A DNA stretch of 64,000 nt from NCBI RefSeq assembly GCF_004104375.1, contig NZ_QOVM01000001.1, positions 744,001 to 808,000 on the forward strand. Reading direction: 5' to 3'. Below the pieces are notes generated by a model. It saw only the letters and a program-made list of their open reading frames with translations, ran no database searches and was not told the origin of the DNA. Source of the DNA: Leeuwenhoekiella aequorea. GTDB lineage: Bacteria > Bacteroidota > Bacteroidia > Flavobacteriales > Flavobacteriaceae. Positions 18,211 to 27,244 of the stretch are shown here, one piece after another; the first letter of the stretch is position 1, and each line of letters opens with the position of its first letter. The position numbers and the translations under genes are program-made.

Positions 18211-18879
18211 ATGAAAAACTACCTCGTCCTTATCCCAGCCCGAGCTGGTTCCCAGCGACTACCGGGTAAGAATATGAAGATGCTAGGCGATTTGCCTTTG
18301 ATAGGGCATAGCATTTATTATGCATGTCAAGCAGGTTTTGAAGATATAACAGTTACGACAAATGATTTTGAGGTTGCTGCTTATGCTAAAAGTAAAGATT
18401 TAAACGTGATTCATAGGCCAGACGAACTTGCTGGCAACCAGGAACCTGTAATTACTGCAATTCAACATTCTTTAGAAAGTATGTCTAAAAAATTTGATGC
18501 TGTTATTCTGCTTCAACCTACAAATCCGTTGCGGCCGGTAACTCTTTTAAAAGAAGCAATTCAGATTTTTGAACAGGAAAACTGTGAGAGCTTAATGACT
18601 GTCTCCCGAAATGCCCACAAACTGGGAACTATTAAAGACAATGTTTTTGAACCCTATAATTATACTATGGGTCAGCGCAGTCAGGATTTAGAACCTTTAT
18701 ATTATGAGAACGGTTTGCTTTATATCTTTAAAACCGAATTGGTCAAACAAGGTAAACTCTTGGGTGAAGCGAATTACCCTTTAGTCGTTGAGCATCCATT
18801 TGCTGAAATAGATATTGACACGAAAGCGGACTTTAGAAAGGCTGAGATGTACCTTAATTTTTATAAAGACAATTACTAA
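18211..18879 (+). CDS. neuA: CMP-N-acetylneuraminate cytidylyltransferase (CMP-sialic acid synthetase)
   Basis: This 222-residue cytosolic enzyme activates a nonulosonic acid with CTP to give the CMP-linked donor. The signature [15 protein letters not shown] is at residues 6-20, with LQPTNPLRP near residue 100 and the acidic motif [11 protein letters not shown] near the C-terminus that ligates the metal. Length is normal for the short (catalytic domain only) form. It stands directly before neuB, and neuC lies one gene further on. Taken with the meningococcal-like neuB, CMP-Neu5Ac is the most probable product; CMP-legionaminate or another nonulosonate is possible. Confidence 0.88.
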   Translation: MKNYLVLIPARAGSQRLPGKNMKMLGDLPLIGHSIYYACQAGFEDITVTTNDFEVAAYAKSKDLNVIHRPDELAGNQEPVITAIQHSLESMSKKFDAVILLQPTNPLRPVTLLKEAIQIFEQENCESLMTVSRNAHKLGTIKDNVFEPYNYTMGQRSQDLEPLYYENGLLYIFKTELVKQGKLLGEANYPLVVEHPFAEIDIDTKADFRKAEMYLNFYKDNY

Positions 18880-18899
18880 TTCTAAAAGTACTTAATTCC

Positions 18900-19940
18900 T
18901 TGAACCCATACATACAAATAGCACATCGTAAAATAGGATCAGATTATCCGCCACTGCTGATCGCAGAAATTGGCATTAATCACGAAGGCTCCCTACAAGT
19001 TGCTAAAGAACTGGTGGATGCTGCTGCTCGAGCAGGGGCTGAAGTGGTAAAACATCAAACGCACATTGTAGAAGATGAGATGAGTGCTGCGGCCAAAAAA
19101 GTGATTCCGGGAAATGCAGACGTTTCCATTTATGAGATTATGCGCCGTTGCGCACTCGATGAAGCAGATGAGCTTGCCTTAAAAAACTATGTCGAAGAAA
19201 AAGGAATGCTCTTTATTTCGACACCCTTTTCACGAGCTGCGGCAAACCGACTTCAAAAAATGGAAGTCCCCGCTTATAAAATAGGTTCCGGAGAGTGTAA
19301 TAATTATCCCTTGCTTAAGCATATCGCGAGTTTTGGTAAACCAGTAATCTTGAGTACGGGGATGAATACTCTTGAGAGTGTATCTAAAGCGGTACAGATT
19401 TTTAAAGAAGCGCATACGCCACTAGCACTTTTGCATACAACCAACTTATATCCTACGCCTATTCATTTAGTGCGATTTGGAGCGATGACTCAATTGCACG
19501 AGGCGTTTCCTGAAGTTCCATTCGGGTTGTCAGATCATACCTTAAATAATAATGCATGTCTGGGCGCAGTAGCGCTTGGAGCCTCTATTCTCGAGCGTCA
19601 TTTTACAGATCATAAACAGCGTACGGGACCGGATATTGTGTGCAGTATGGATGAGGCTGAATGTGCAGCATTAATTAAATCTAGCACAGAAATATGGCTG
19701 ATGCGTGGCGGTATAAAAGCTCCTGCCGCAGAAGAGCAGGTTACCATAGACTTTGCTTTTGCCACAGTTTGTACGATTGCTTCTGTTCAAAAGGGCGAGC
19801 GGTTTACCGAAGAAAATATTTGGGTTAAAAGACCGGGAACGGGTGAGATTCTTGCAGAGGATTTTGATTCTATATTAGGCAAAATAGCTACTAGAGATAT
19901 TGCAGTAGATGAGCAATTAAGACGAGATGATATACTGTGA
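18900..19940 (+). CDS. neuB: N-acetylneuraminate synthase
   Basis: This 346-residue enzyme condenses ManNAc with phosphoenolpyruvate to form Neu5Ac. The TIM-barrel domain (about 1-275) shows [45 protein letters not shown] and LERHFTDH, the last two supplying the metal-binding histidines. The SAF/antifreeze-like domain (about 285-346) carries VKRPGTG, whose Arg reaches the active site of the partner subunit. From memory these blocks match meningococcal NeuB (SiaC) almost residue for residue, unlike legionaminate or pseudaminate synthases. The start is TTG at 18900, since [19 protein letters not shown] follows and no ATG is nearby. Confidence 0.92.
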   Translation: MNPYIQIAHRKIGSDYPPLLIAEIGINHEGSLQVAKELVDAAARAGAEVVKHQTHIVEDEMSAAAKKVIPGNADVSIYEIMRRCALDEADELALKNYVEEKGMLFISTPFSRAAANRLQKMEVPAYKIGSGECNNYPLLKHIASFGKPVILSTGMNTLESVSKAVQIFKEAHTPLALLHTTNLYPTPIHLVRFGAMTQLHEAFPEVPFGLSDHTLNNNACLGAVALGASILERHFTDHKQRTGPDIVCSMDEAECAALIKSSTEIWLMRGGIKAPAAEEQVTIDFAFATVCTIASVQKGERFTEENIWVKRPGTGEILAEDFDSILGKIATRDIAVDEQLRRDDIL

Positions 19941-20863
19941 GAAAATTGAAAATTGCATATTCAAGAGTTTTTAATTTTTTAATTTACAAATACTTTGAAT
20001 TAAGATTTAAGAAGAATAAAGAAATTCTCGAGAAGAATTTTGATAATGGAAGATTTGCGATTGAAGTATTTTCTAAAATGGGATTTGGAGCCAATTTAAT
20101 TTGGGTTTTAGAGATATTAGCGTTTTGTGAGGAGAAAAACTTAACTCCGTATATTAAATTTAGAAATCCTTCGAAGCGAGTTGGTGCTACCAGTTTTTCT
20201 GAAATTATAAAAGTTCAACCTGAAAATTGTGAATCTGCCACAATTAAATATGTCGTAATACGTAAATTTTCAGAACTTAATCTTCCAAATCCCTGGGACT
20301 ATAACGCACGGTTAACGATTGAACGTGCAAATTTTCTGGTAAAAAAATATATAAAATTAAACCCTCAAATACTTCGTGAAGTAAACACTTTCGAAGCATT
20401 AAATTTTAAGGGTCACACAGTAATAGGAATTCATTATAGAGGCACAGATAAGATAACTGAAGCACCTGCGGTACGTTATGATGCGGTTTTATCTGTCATT
20501 CAACAGCAAATTATTGAATTAAAAAAGGAACTCAAATTTTTTATTGCCAGTGATGATCAGGGTTTTGTAGATTTTGTAAGAAAAAATATTCCGGAATCTG
20601 CACTTATAATTCGTTCCTTAAAACGTTCAGGTAACGGTAAACCTATACATATTTCTTTTAAAAACTATAGGGCAGTAAATAGGGAAGCTCTGATTGATTG
20701 TTTACTGTTATCAAAATGTTCAAAGCTTTACAAAACAGCTTCTATATTAAGCGGTTGTTCTGTAATTTTTAATCCTCAGCTTAAGGTAGAAATGTTAAAT
20801 GAGCCTTATCCTGAATACAGATTTTTTCCAGAAAAATTTCTAATAAGTAAACCTAAAATTTGA
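19937..20863 (+). CDS. Putative fucosyltransferase-like enzyme (NodZ/FUT8-type motifs)
   Basis: This 308-residue protein has in its C-terminal half [16 protein letters not shown] (about residues 157-172), [16 protein letters not shown], and [19 protein letters not shown]. The order HxRxTDK, then F-x-A-x-DD, then an L-LSKC segment is that of GT23 (NodZ, FUT8) and related GT-B fucosyltransferases that bind GDP-fucose through the Arg. The N-terminal half, with [19 protein letters not shown], is less familiar. It starts at GTG (GTGA overlap with neuB) and ends in a TTGA overlap with neuC, so it is embedded in the sialic acid cassette. The donor is inferred from motifs only. Confidence 0.6.
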   Translation: MRKLKIAYSRVFNFLIYKYFELRFKKNKEILEKNFDNGRFAIEVFSKMGFGANLIWVLEILAFCEEKNLTPYIKFRNPSKRVGATSFSEIIKVQPENCESATIKYVVIRKFSELNLPNPWDYNARLTIERANFLVKKYIKLNPQILREVNTFEALNFKGHTVIGIHYRGTDKITEAPAVRYDAVLSVIQQQIIELKKELKFFIASDDQGFVDFVRKNIPESALIIRSLKRSGNGKPIHISFKNYRAVNREALIDCLLLSKCSKLYKTASILSGCSVIFNPQLKVEMLNEPYPEYRFFPEKFLISKPKI

Positions 20864-21981
20864 AAAAAATAGCCTTCTTAAGTGGTACCCGCGCAGACTT
20901 TGGTAAACTAAAATCCCTGATTCAGGCGGTTCAGAAAGGTGCTGAATTTGAATACGGCATTTTTGCAACAGGGATGCATTTACAAGAGAAGTACGGGATG
21001 ACGGTGATTGAGATTGAAAAAGCGGGATTTACAAACATTCATCGCTTTGAAAATCACACCTCAGAAACAACAATGGATCTTACTTTGGCTAAAACTATTG
21101 AAGGATTTTCGGCTTATGTAAAGGAGTTTCAACCAGATTTAATTGTTGTTCACGGCGATAGGGTAGAAGCGCTTGCAGGAGCTATTGTAGGCTCTCTAAA
21201 TAATATTTTAGTTGGGCATATTGAAGGAGGCGAACTTTCGGGTACGGTAGATGAGTTGATTCGGCATTCGGTGAGTAAATTGAGTCATATTCACTTTGTA
21301 TCCAATAAAATGGCGGCTAAGCGACTGGTGCAAATGGGGGAGTTAGAGTCGTCTATTTTTACCATAGGTTCTGCAGATTTAGATGTGTTGTTCAGTTCGC
21401 AGTTACCTTCTTTGGAAACTGTAAAGGCCTATTACGACATTTCGTTTGATGAATATGCGGTGGTCCTTTATCATCCGGTTACTACAGATTTATCAAATAC
21501 TAAATCGTATGCTGCACATTTTGTAGCTACTTTACTTCAGGATGACACTAACTATATTGTAATTTATCCAAATAACGATTTGGGTTCTAACGAGATTTTA
21601 GCGGAATATGAAAAACTGAAGAACAATCCCAGATTCCGTATTTTTCCTTCCTTACGATTTGAATACTTTATCACGCTTCTTAAAAATGCTAAGTTTCTAA
21701 TAGGTAATAGTAGTGCAGGTATACACGAGGCACCGTACCTAGGAATCCCAACGGTAAATATTGGTAGGCGACAGGAAAACAGGGACTTGCATACAAATAC
21801 GATCGTTCACGTTACAAATACTGTTGCCGCTATTTTAGAAGGAGTTGATACAGCTAAAAATATGCAGGCAAGCCCTAAAAAACGTAAATTATTGCAAAAT
21901 GCTGCTGCTCTTTTTCTACAAAATCTTTCTTCTCAAAAACTTTGGGAGATAGATCATCAGAAGCAATTTAGAGATCTTTAA
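20860..21981 (+). CDS. neuC: Hydrolysing UDP-N-acetylglucosamine 2-epimerase
   Basis: This 373-residue enzyme converts UDP-GlcNAc to ManNAc and UDP, the first step of sialic acid synthesis. Visible motifs are LSGTRADFGKLKSL at the N-terminus, FATGMHLQEKYG, VVHGDRVEALAGA, HIEGGELSGTVDELIRHSVS (about 120-139), the donor-domain block FRIFPSLRFEYFITLL, and GNSSAGIHEAP with the conserved serine pair. The pattern matches NeuC/SiaA closely. The enzyme for UDP-diacetylbacillosamine (legionaminate pathway) is related, but no bacillosamine genes occur nearby. TTG start in a TTGA overlap; it closes the neuA-neuB-transferase-neuC cassette. Confidence 0.9.
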   Translation: MKKIAFLSGTRADFGKLKSLIQAVQKGAEFEYGIFATGMHLQEKYGMTVIEIEKAGFTNIHRFENHTSETTMDLTLAKTIEGFSAYVKEFQPDLIVVHGDRVEALAGAIVGSLNNILVGHIEGGELSGTVDELIRHSVSKLSHIHFVSNKMAAKRLVQMGELESSIFTIGSADLDVLFSSQLPSLETVKAYYDISFDEYAVVLYHPVTTDLSNTKSYAAHFVATLLQDDTNYIVIYPNNDLGSNEILAEYEKLKNNPRFRIFPSLRFEYFITLLKNAKFLIGNSSAGIHEAPYLGIPTVNIGRRQENRDLHTNTIVHVTNTVAAILEGVDTAKNMQASPKKRKLLQNAAALFLQNLSSQKLWEIDHQKQFRDL

Positions 21982-22045
21982 TTTCTAAAACAGGTTTCAT
22001 TACGAGACAACATACTTCTATTCTCGTAAACTCCTCAAAAATGGC

Positions 22046-22053
22046 TATTTTCG
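22046..22053 (+). promoter_or_regulatory. Possible internal promoter (-7 box) in the 91-base gap after neuC
   Basis: The gap 21982-22072 is the longest intact-gene spacing in the polysaccharide locus. It contains TATTTTCG, one base off the Bacteroidota -7 consensus TANNTTTG, 20 bases before the ATG at 22073. No convincing -33 element or terminator is visible. It could give a second transcript for the genes from 22073 on. Confidence 0.25.
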
Positions 22054-22072
22054 TCTTGCCCAAATTAAGTTC

Positions 22073-23476
22073 ATGAAAGCTGATAATAATTCCTTAGGTA
22101 TCGTTATAACAGATGGTGTTGGTTTTCGCAATTTTGTACTCAGTACTTTTTTAGAAAAGGCCGCTAACGACTTCTCTAAGATTATGATTTTTTCAGGCCT
22201 ACCTATTTCCGCATATCCACAGCTTGACTCTTCTATTTTTAATATTGTAGAATTACCTGTTTTTGTTGAAACGAAGCAGAATTGGTTTTGGCGTAAACTC
22301 AAGGAAATTGCTCATTTGCAAAATCACAGGCAGAATCCTGGGATTGCAGATAATTACCAGATGAATAGGAGCAAAGGCAGGAGTCCTCATGCCATTCTGG
22401 TGAAAGCAGTTTATGGGATTAGTCGGTTTTTTCATTCTGAAAAGAATATTCTTTTTTTTGAAAAGCTGCAAGAAACCAGTTTTGCAAATGATCCTATAGT
22501 AAAGCAGTATGGTGAGATTTTGGAAAACTATAAAACGGACTTATTATTCTTTACACATCAGCGGCCACCCTTTATCGCAACCTTAGTTTATTGGGCGAAA
22601 AAATTAAATATACCCACCGCATCTTTTATTTTTTCGTGGGATAATCTGGCTTCAAAAGGGAGAATGGCTGCAACTTTTAATTATTTTTTGGTATGGAGCG
22701 ATTTAATGAAAACGGAATTGCTTCGGTTTTACCCGCTTACACATGCACAACATATTTCGGTAGTAGGTACTCCGCAATTTGAACCTTATGTTTTGCCAGA
22801 ATATGAGCTTTCTGAAGCAGAATTTTACAGGGAATTTAATCTCTTTCCGCAGAAAAAAATAATCTGCTACAGTTGTGCAGATGCCACTATAGGTCCTAAC
22901 GATCCTTTGATTATTGCTACAATTGCTGAAGGTTTACAAAATGGGGAAATTAGTGATGCCCAATTATTGGTGCGTACTTCCCCGGCTGAAGATGAACGCC
23001 GTTTTGCTGAAACGAAAGCCCTTTATCCTGAAATAAAATGGAATCACCCCAAGTGGGAGCTTACCCGTGACGGTCATCCAGAACCCTGGTCACAGCGCAT
23101 TCCAACTCAAAAAGATCTTACGGTTCTTAAAGCTGTTTTGCAGTACTCAGACCTAAATGTAAATATGTTATCTACAATGAGTCTCGATTTTATGCTTTTT
23201 GATAAGCCGGTAATTAATACAGCTTTTGGAAACCCGGAGAACGGATTGTATAATGATCAGCGCTTTTTAAGCTACGAGCATTACGATAATGTAGTTAAAA
23301 GTGGAGCCGTAAAAATCGCGACCAATAAAGAGGAACTTTATAGCGCCATTAATACCTATTTGCAAAATCCTGAAAGTAATAAAAAGGAGCGAAAAGATCT
23401 AATAACTATGCAAATAGGACAACCTTTGAATAAAACCACACAAGCCTGTGTAAATGCTTTAAAAGCAATTTTATGA
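22073..23476 (+). CDS. Uncharacterised polysaccharide-locus protein, probably a GT-B type transferase
   Basis: I do not recognise a named family. The 467-residue protein has no signal peptide. Its features are IVITDGVGFRNFVLSTFLEK at the N-terminus, TDLLFFTHQRPPFIATLVYW and SFIFSWDNLASKGRMA in the middle (about residues 165-195), HISVVGTPQFEPY, KIICYSCADATIGPNDP, and late LNVNMLSTMSLDFMLFDKPV. The alternation of Rossmann-like strands and the SMSLDFMLFDKPVI region suggest a GT-B transferase in which the latter replaces the donor site. The position directly after neuC and before two GT4 genes makes it a candidate sialic acid transferase, but that is only inference. Confidence 0.6.
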   Translation: MKADNNSLGIVITDGVGFRNFVLSTFLEKAANDFSKIMIFSGLPISAYPQLDSSIFNIVELPVFVETKQNWFWRKLKEIAHLQNHRQNPGIADNYQMNRSKGRSPHAILVKAVYGISRFFHSEKNILFFEKLQETSFANDPIVKQYGEILENYKTDLLFFTHQRPPFIATLVYWAKKLNIPTASFIFSWDNLASKGRMAATFNYFLVWSDLMKTELLRFYPLTHAQHISVVGTPQFEPYVLPEYELSEAEFYREFNLFPQKKIICYSCADATIGPNDPLIIATIAEGLQNGEISDAQLLVRTSPAEDERRFAETKALYPEIKWNHPKWELTRDGHPEPWSQRIPTQKDLTVLKAVLQYSDLNVNMLSTMSLDFMLFDKPVINTAFGNPENGLYNDQRFLSYEHYDNVVKSGAVKIATNKEELYSAINTYLQNPESNKKERKDLITMQIGQPLNKTTQACVNALKAIL

Positions 23477-24561
23477 GTAAAAAAAAACTGGCAGTAGTTT
23501 GTAATTATATATTGCGAACAGACCGTATAGGTGGAATGGATCGTTTTTTTGTTGCTTTTGACACCGCTGCAAAAAAGATTAATTATGAGATTGACTGGTT
23601 TTTTCCAGATGCCGAAACTTTTGATTTTTATAGAGATTTAACTGTTTTTTCTGCGGAGGACAAACTTACAGTTGAAGCATTTTTCTTAGATCACCTCACA
23701 ACTTCTAAAGCTAAATATAACGGCTTAATTACACATTTTACTGAGCTGAGCACTCCATTTTATAAGGATGCTAAAAAGCTGGGGTCTATAAAACAGATAA
23801 TTGCAGTAGATCATAATCCCAGACCTTTAAATGGGTTTCCGCTTAAAAAGCAACTCAAAAACAAATTAAAAGCATTTTTATACAGTAAGGCAATCGACCG
23901 TTTTATAGGCGTTTCCAGTTATACAGCTAAGCATATCGTCAAAGACCTGGGCAAAACCGTTTCTCTAAAAACCGGCGTTATTTACAATGGGATTGATACT
24001 TCGGTATTTAAAAAAAGGGAAGGTGAGTCTGAAGCCAAAACAGCGTATAAATTTATAGTGGTTTCACATTTACGTGAATCTAAAGGAATTCAGGATTTAA
24101 TTGATGCGTTGAGTTATTTGACAGATGCAATCAAGATGCATATTCACATAAGTATTTACGGGGAAGGACCCTTAGAAGAAGATTTAAAACATCAGGCCCA
24201 GGATCTTGGGGTTTCTGAACTATTGGAATTTAAAGGCAGTTCGTCTGAAATTCCTCAGATACTTGCTAACTACGACTACCTGATACAACCTACGTATATG
24301 GAGTGTTTCAGTCTTTCTATTTTAGAAAGTCTTTCAGCAAATGTGCCTGTTATAACGACAACGGTAGGAGGTAATCCTGAGATTATTACAGATGGAGTTA
24401 ATGGCTTTCTTTTTCAGCCTAAAGACAAAACAAAACTTTCTTCGATACTTACAGATATAGTAAAAGGCGATCTAAAAATCACAAATGAGACATCCGTATT
24501 GATAGAAAAAGAATACGCTTTAGACCGAATGGTTGCAGAACACATCAATCTCTTAAACTAA
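23473..24561 (+). CDS. Glycosyltransferase family 4
   Basis: This 362-residue GT-B enzyme overlaps the preceding gene as ATGA. The donor half has IYNGIDTSVFKKREGE (about residues 170-185), FIVVSHLRESKGIQDLIDAL and the GT4 acidic motif MECFSLSILESLSANVPVIT followed by GGNPEIITDG, with both expected glutamates. The N-terminal half includes GGMDRFFVAFDTAA, an acceptor-side glycine loop. A retaining transferase is expected; substrates unknown. Confidence 0.88.
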   Translation: MSKKKLAVVCNYILRTDRIGGMDRFFVAFDTAAKKINYEIDWFFPDAETFDFYRDLTVFSAEDKLTVEAFFLDHLTTSKAKYNGLITHFTELSTPFYKDAKKLGSIKQIIAVDHNPRPLNGFPLKKQLKNKLKAFLYSKAIDRFIGVSSYTAKHIVKDLGKTVSLKTGVIYNGIDTSVFKKREGESEAKTAYKFIVVSHLRESKGIQDLIDALSYLTDAIKMHIHISIYGEGPLEEDLKHQAQDLGVSELLEFKGSSSEIPQILANYDYLIQPTYMECFSLSILESLSANVPVITTTVGGNPEIITDGVNGFLFQPKDKTKLSSILTDIVKGDLKITNETSVLIEKEYALDRMVAEHINLLN

Positions 24562-25700
24562 TGCACGTTGCCTTTTTAACTCCTGAATACCCTCATCCTG
24601 AACTTAAAGGTTCAGCGGGTTTAGGAACGAGTATTAAAAATTTGGCAGCGGGTTTGATCGCTAAAGAAATACAGGTTACTGTTTTTGTTTATGATCAGCA
24701 AAAGGATGTTGTTTTTAATCACCACGGAATAACAATACACAGCATTGCAAAGCGCAAGTTTAAACTGGGTGGCTGGTATTTGTATCGTAATTTTTTACAG
24801 CGTTATGTAAATAAATTCATCACGCAAAATGGAATACATGTATTAGAAGCTCCAGACTGGACCGGGATTACAGCATTTATGTCATTTAAATGTCCGCTTA
24901 TAATACGCCTGCACGGAAGCGATGGCTATTTCTGTAACCTGGAAAATAGACCCCAAAAAACAAAGAATCGTTTGTTTGAAGAATCGGCGTTGAGAAGAGC
25001 AGATTACATTCTTTCCGTAAGTCAATTTTGTGCAGATTTAACAGATAAGATTTTCAATTTAAAACGGGATATCAAAGTGATTCCTAATGGTGTAGATACT
25101 GCTGCTTTTACGCCAGAGAAGGAGTCTGAGGTTGATTTTCAGCTTTTATATTTTGGCAGTATCATTCGTAAAAAAGGGGTTTTGGAATTGGCTAAAATTA
25201 TGAATCTTGTTTTTAAAAATGAGCCAAAGACACATCTTGTTTTAGCAGGCGCAGATGTTAAAGATATTTTTACGCAACGATCTACTCAAGATCTTTTTTT
25301 AGAGGAGGTTGAACCTCAATTTCATAAGCTTATTTTTTTTAAAGGTGGTTTGCTTTATAATGAGATAAAAGCAGAGATTGCAAAAGCCTCGGTAGTAGTT
25401 TTGCCAAGTTTTGCAGAGGCTTTACCTATGACCTGGCTAGAAGCGATGGCGATGCAGAAAGCACTAGTGACTTCAAATATTGGCTGGGCAAAAGAAGTGA
25501 TGATTGATGAGCAGACCGGTTTTACGGTAGATCCTAAAAATCACGAAAAGTATGCACATCGTATTCTGGAGCTTTTAAGTAATTCTGCTTTGCGGGAGAA
25601 AATGGGAGCTGCTGCACGTAGGCATGTGGATTCTAAATTTGCTTTAGAACACGTAGTAGATCAAAATATATTATTTTACAAAAAAGTAATAGCAGATTGA
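24561..25700 (+). CDS. Glycosyltransferase family 4
   Basis: This 379-residue GT-B enzyme begins VAFLTPEYPHPELKGSAGLG, a glycogen-synthase-like N-terminal loop with the GxG acceptor/donor contact. Later come VIPNGVDTAAFTPEKES, LLYFGSIIRKKGVLELAKIM and the GT4 motif EALPMTWLEAMAMQKALVTS with the catalytic-site glutamates. IIRLHGSDGYF is the central loop. The start shares one base with the previous stop. It is one of two adjacent GT4 genes. Confidence 0.88.
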   Translation: MHVAFLTPEYPHPELKGSAGLGTSIKNLAAGLIAKEIQVTVFVYDQQKDVVFNHHGITIHSIAKRKFKLGGWYLYRNFLQRYVNKFITQNGIHVLEAPDWTGITAFMSFKCPLIIRLHGSDGYFCNLENRPQKTKNRLFEESALRRADYILSVSQFCADLTDKIFNLKRDIKVIPNGVDTAAFTPEKESEVDFQLLYFGSIIRKKGVLELAKIMNLVFKNEPKTHLVLAGADVKDIFTQRSTQDLFLEEVEPQFHKLIFFKGGLLYNEIKAEIAKASVVVLPSFAEALPMTWLEAMAMQKALVTSNIGWAKEVMIDEQTGFTVDPKNHEKYAHRILELLSNSALREKMGAAARRHVDSKFALEHVVDQNILFYKKVIAD

Positions 25701-27244
25701 TTGTTTTAATACATAACGGGCAAAAAGCCATATCGGTTACAGACCGTAACACGTGGAAAACCATTGCTGTAAATACTCGTATACTTCCTGAAATACTTAT
25801 AGAATTAGCGCAAAAATTTAGTGGTCGTAAACTTATATGGGTGCATCAGGAAATAAGTGAGCTGGTAGATTTTAATTTTATTCGCTCGCAGAAAAATGCT
25901 CAAACTCTATTAAGTTTTGCGGTTGCACACCCCTATATTTTGAATGAAGAATTGGGGTTTGTAGATCAATCGGTATTTTTAACTGTTAATCAAGCTGTTT
26001 GTTATCCTACGTATTTAATGAGTGCAGATGTGGGGTGTATTACATCAAATACGTTACTACATTTTGCACCACATATCCCTGCATATTCAGATTTCAATTT
26101 ATTTCTAGCGGTCTTAGCAAAATTAGGAATGCCCAAAGGCCTTTTGTGTTATAGTGAGCCACGATTAATACAATCTAGAAGTACTAATTTCAAATTGCGT
26201 TTTTCTAAAAATCAGAAATTCACCTATTCTTTTATTGCTGCCACTAAGAGTAAAGCCTGGCTACTACTTTATGAATTTCAGCGTCTTATTTATACAAAAT
26301 CTATAAGTCCGTTTTATTTATTAAATGCTTTAGGTCAAGAACAAATTGATACCTCTTCGATTCAGTATTTACCTAAAACTGAAGTCAAGGAGTCCTTTAA
26401 TTTTATTATACAATCTATTGATGTAGTTATACCTACAATAGGTAGAAAAGCAATATTGTATCAAACTTTACTAGACTTAGCTGCCCAGAGCGTGACTCCC
26501 AAAACAGTGTTGCTCGTAGAGCAAAATCCAGATTTAGGGACTTTTTCAGAGTTAGATTACTTGCAGACTGAAAATTGGCCGTTTGAAATTAAACACGCAT
26601 TTACACATAAAACAGGTGCGTGTAATGCACGTAATTTGGCATTAGATCAGATTACTTCAGAATGGGTTTTTCTGGCTGATGATGATTTAAGAATTTCTTC
26701 AGATTTTCTGGAGGAGGCATTACAATTTATTGGGCAAGCTAAACCTGAAGCCTTTACGGTAAGTTGTTTGCAAAAAGACGAACAAGAAAGGGTTAGATCT
26801 GTTATTCAGTGGGAAGCTTTTGGTTCGGGGTGTAGTTTTGTAAAAGCTTCGGTAGTTAAAAAGATACGTTTTGATACGACTTTTGAATATGGTTTTGGTG
26901 AAGATGCAGATTTTGGAATGCAATTACGCAACTCCGGAGTCGATGTATTGTACAATCCGTTTTTAAAATTAATACATCTTAAGGCGCCATTAGGAGGTTT
27001 TAGAACGCAACTAAAAAAGCCCTGGGAGTATGAGGAGATTCAACCAAAGCCTGTTCCTACAGTGCTTGCTTTCTTTTTAAAACATAAAATTGATTCTCAA
27101 ATATTAGGATACAAAACCTTGTTGTTTCTAAAGTTTTATAAGAATCAATCGGTAAGAAATCCATTTTCTTATCTTCGGCAAATGCAAAAACGCTGGAGCT
27201 TGAGTAAATCCTGGGCAGAAAAACTCCTTTCAGAAAAACAATGA
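25697..27244 (+). CDS. Two-domain glycosyltransferase: unknown N-terminal domain plus GT2
   Basis: This 515-residue protein is longer than a single GT2 enzyme. The C-terminal part (from about residue 236) is a clear GT-A domain: IDVVIPTIGRKAILYQTLLD, LLVEQNPDLG, TGACNARNLALDQITSEWVF and the metal motif FLADDDLRISSDFLEEAL, then GFGEDADFGMQLRNSG. The first 235 residues contain WVHQEISELVDFNFI and TYLMSADVGCITSNTLLHFA and match nothing I recognise; they could be a degenerate second transferase domain or an acceptor-recognition domain. TTG start in a TTGA overlap; ATGA overlap with the next gene. Confidence 0.78.
   Translation: MIVLIHNGQKAISVTDRNTWKTIAVNTRILPEILIELAQKFSGRKLIWVHQEISELVDFNFIRSQKNAQTLLSFAVAHPYILNEELGFVDQSVFLTVNQAVCYPTYLMSADVGCITSNTLLHFAPHIPAYSDFNLFLAVLAKLGMPKGLLCYSEPRLIQSRSTNFKLRFSKNQKFTYSFIAATKSKAWLLLYEFQRLIYTKSISPFYLLNALGQEQIDTSSIQYLPKTEVKESFNFIIQSIDVVIPTIGRKAILYQTLLDLAAQSVTPKTVLLVEQNPDLGTFSELDYLQTENWPFEIKHAFTHKTGACNARNLALDQITSEWVFLADDDLRISSDFLEEALQFIGQAKPEAFTVSCLQKDEQERVRSVIQWEAFGSGCSFVKASVVKKIRFDTTFEYGFGEDADFGMQLRNSGVDVLYNPFLKLIHLKAPLGGFRTQLKKPWEYEEIQPKPVPTVLAFFLKHKIDSQILGYKTLLFLKFYKNQSVRNPFSYLRQMQKRWSLSKSWAEKLLSEKQ

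Noticed and set aside
18211-21981. Legionaminic or pseudaminic acid cassette
   Set aside because: The dehydratase, aminotransferase and acetyltransferase genes needed are absent, and the neuB and neuC motifs resemble the Neu5Ac enzymes; elsewhere in the genome could still change this.
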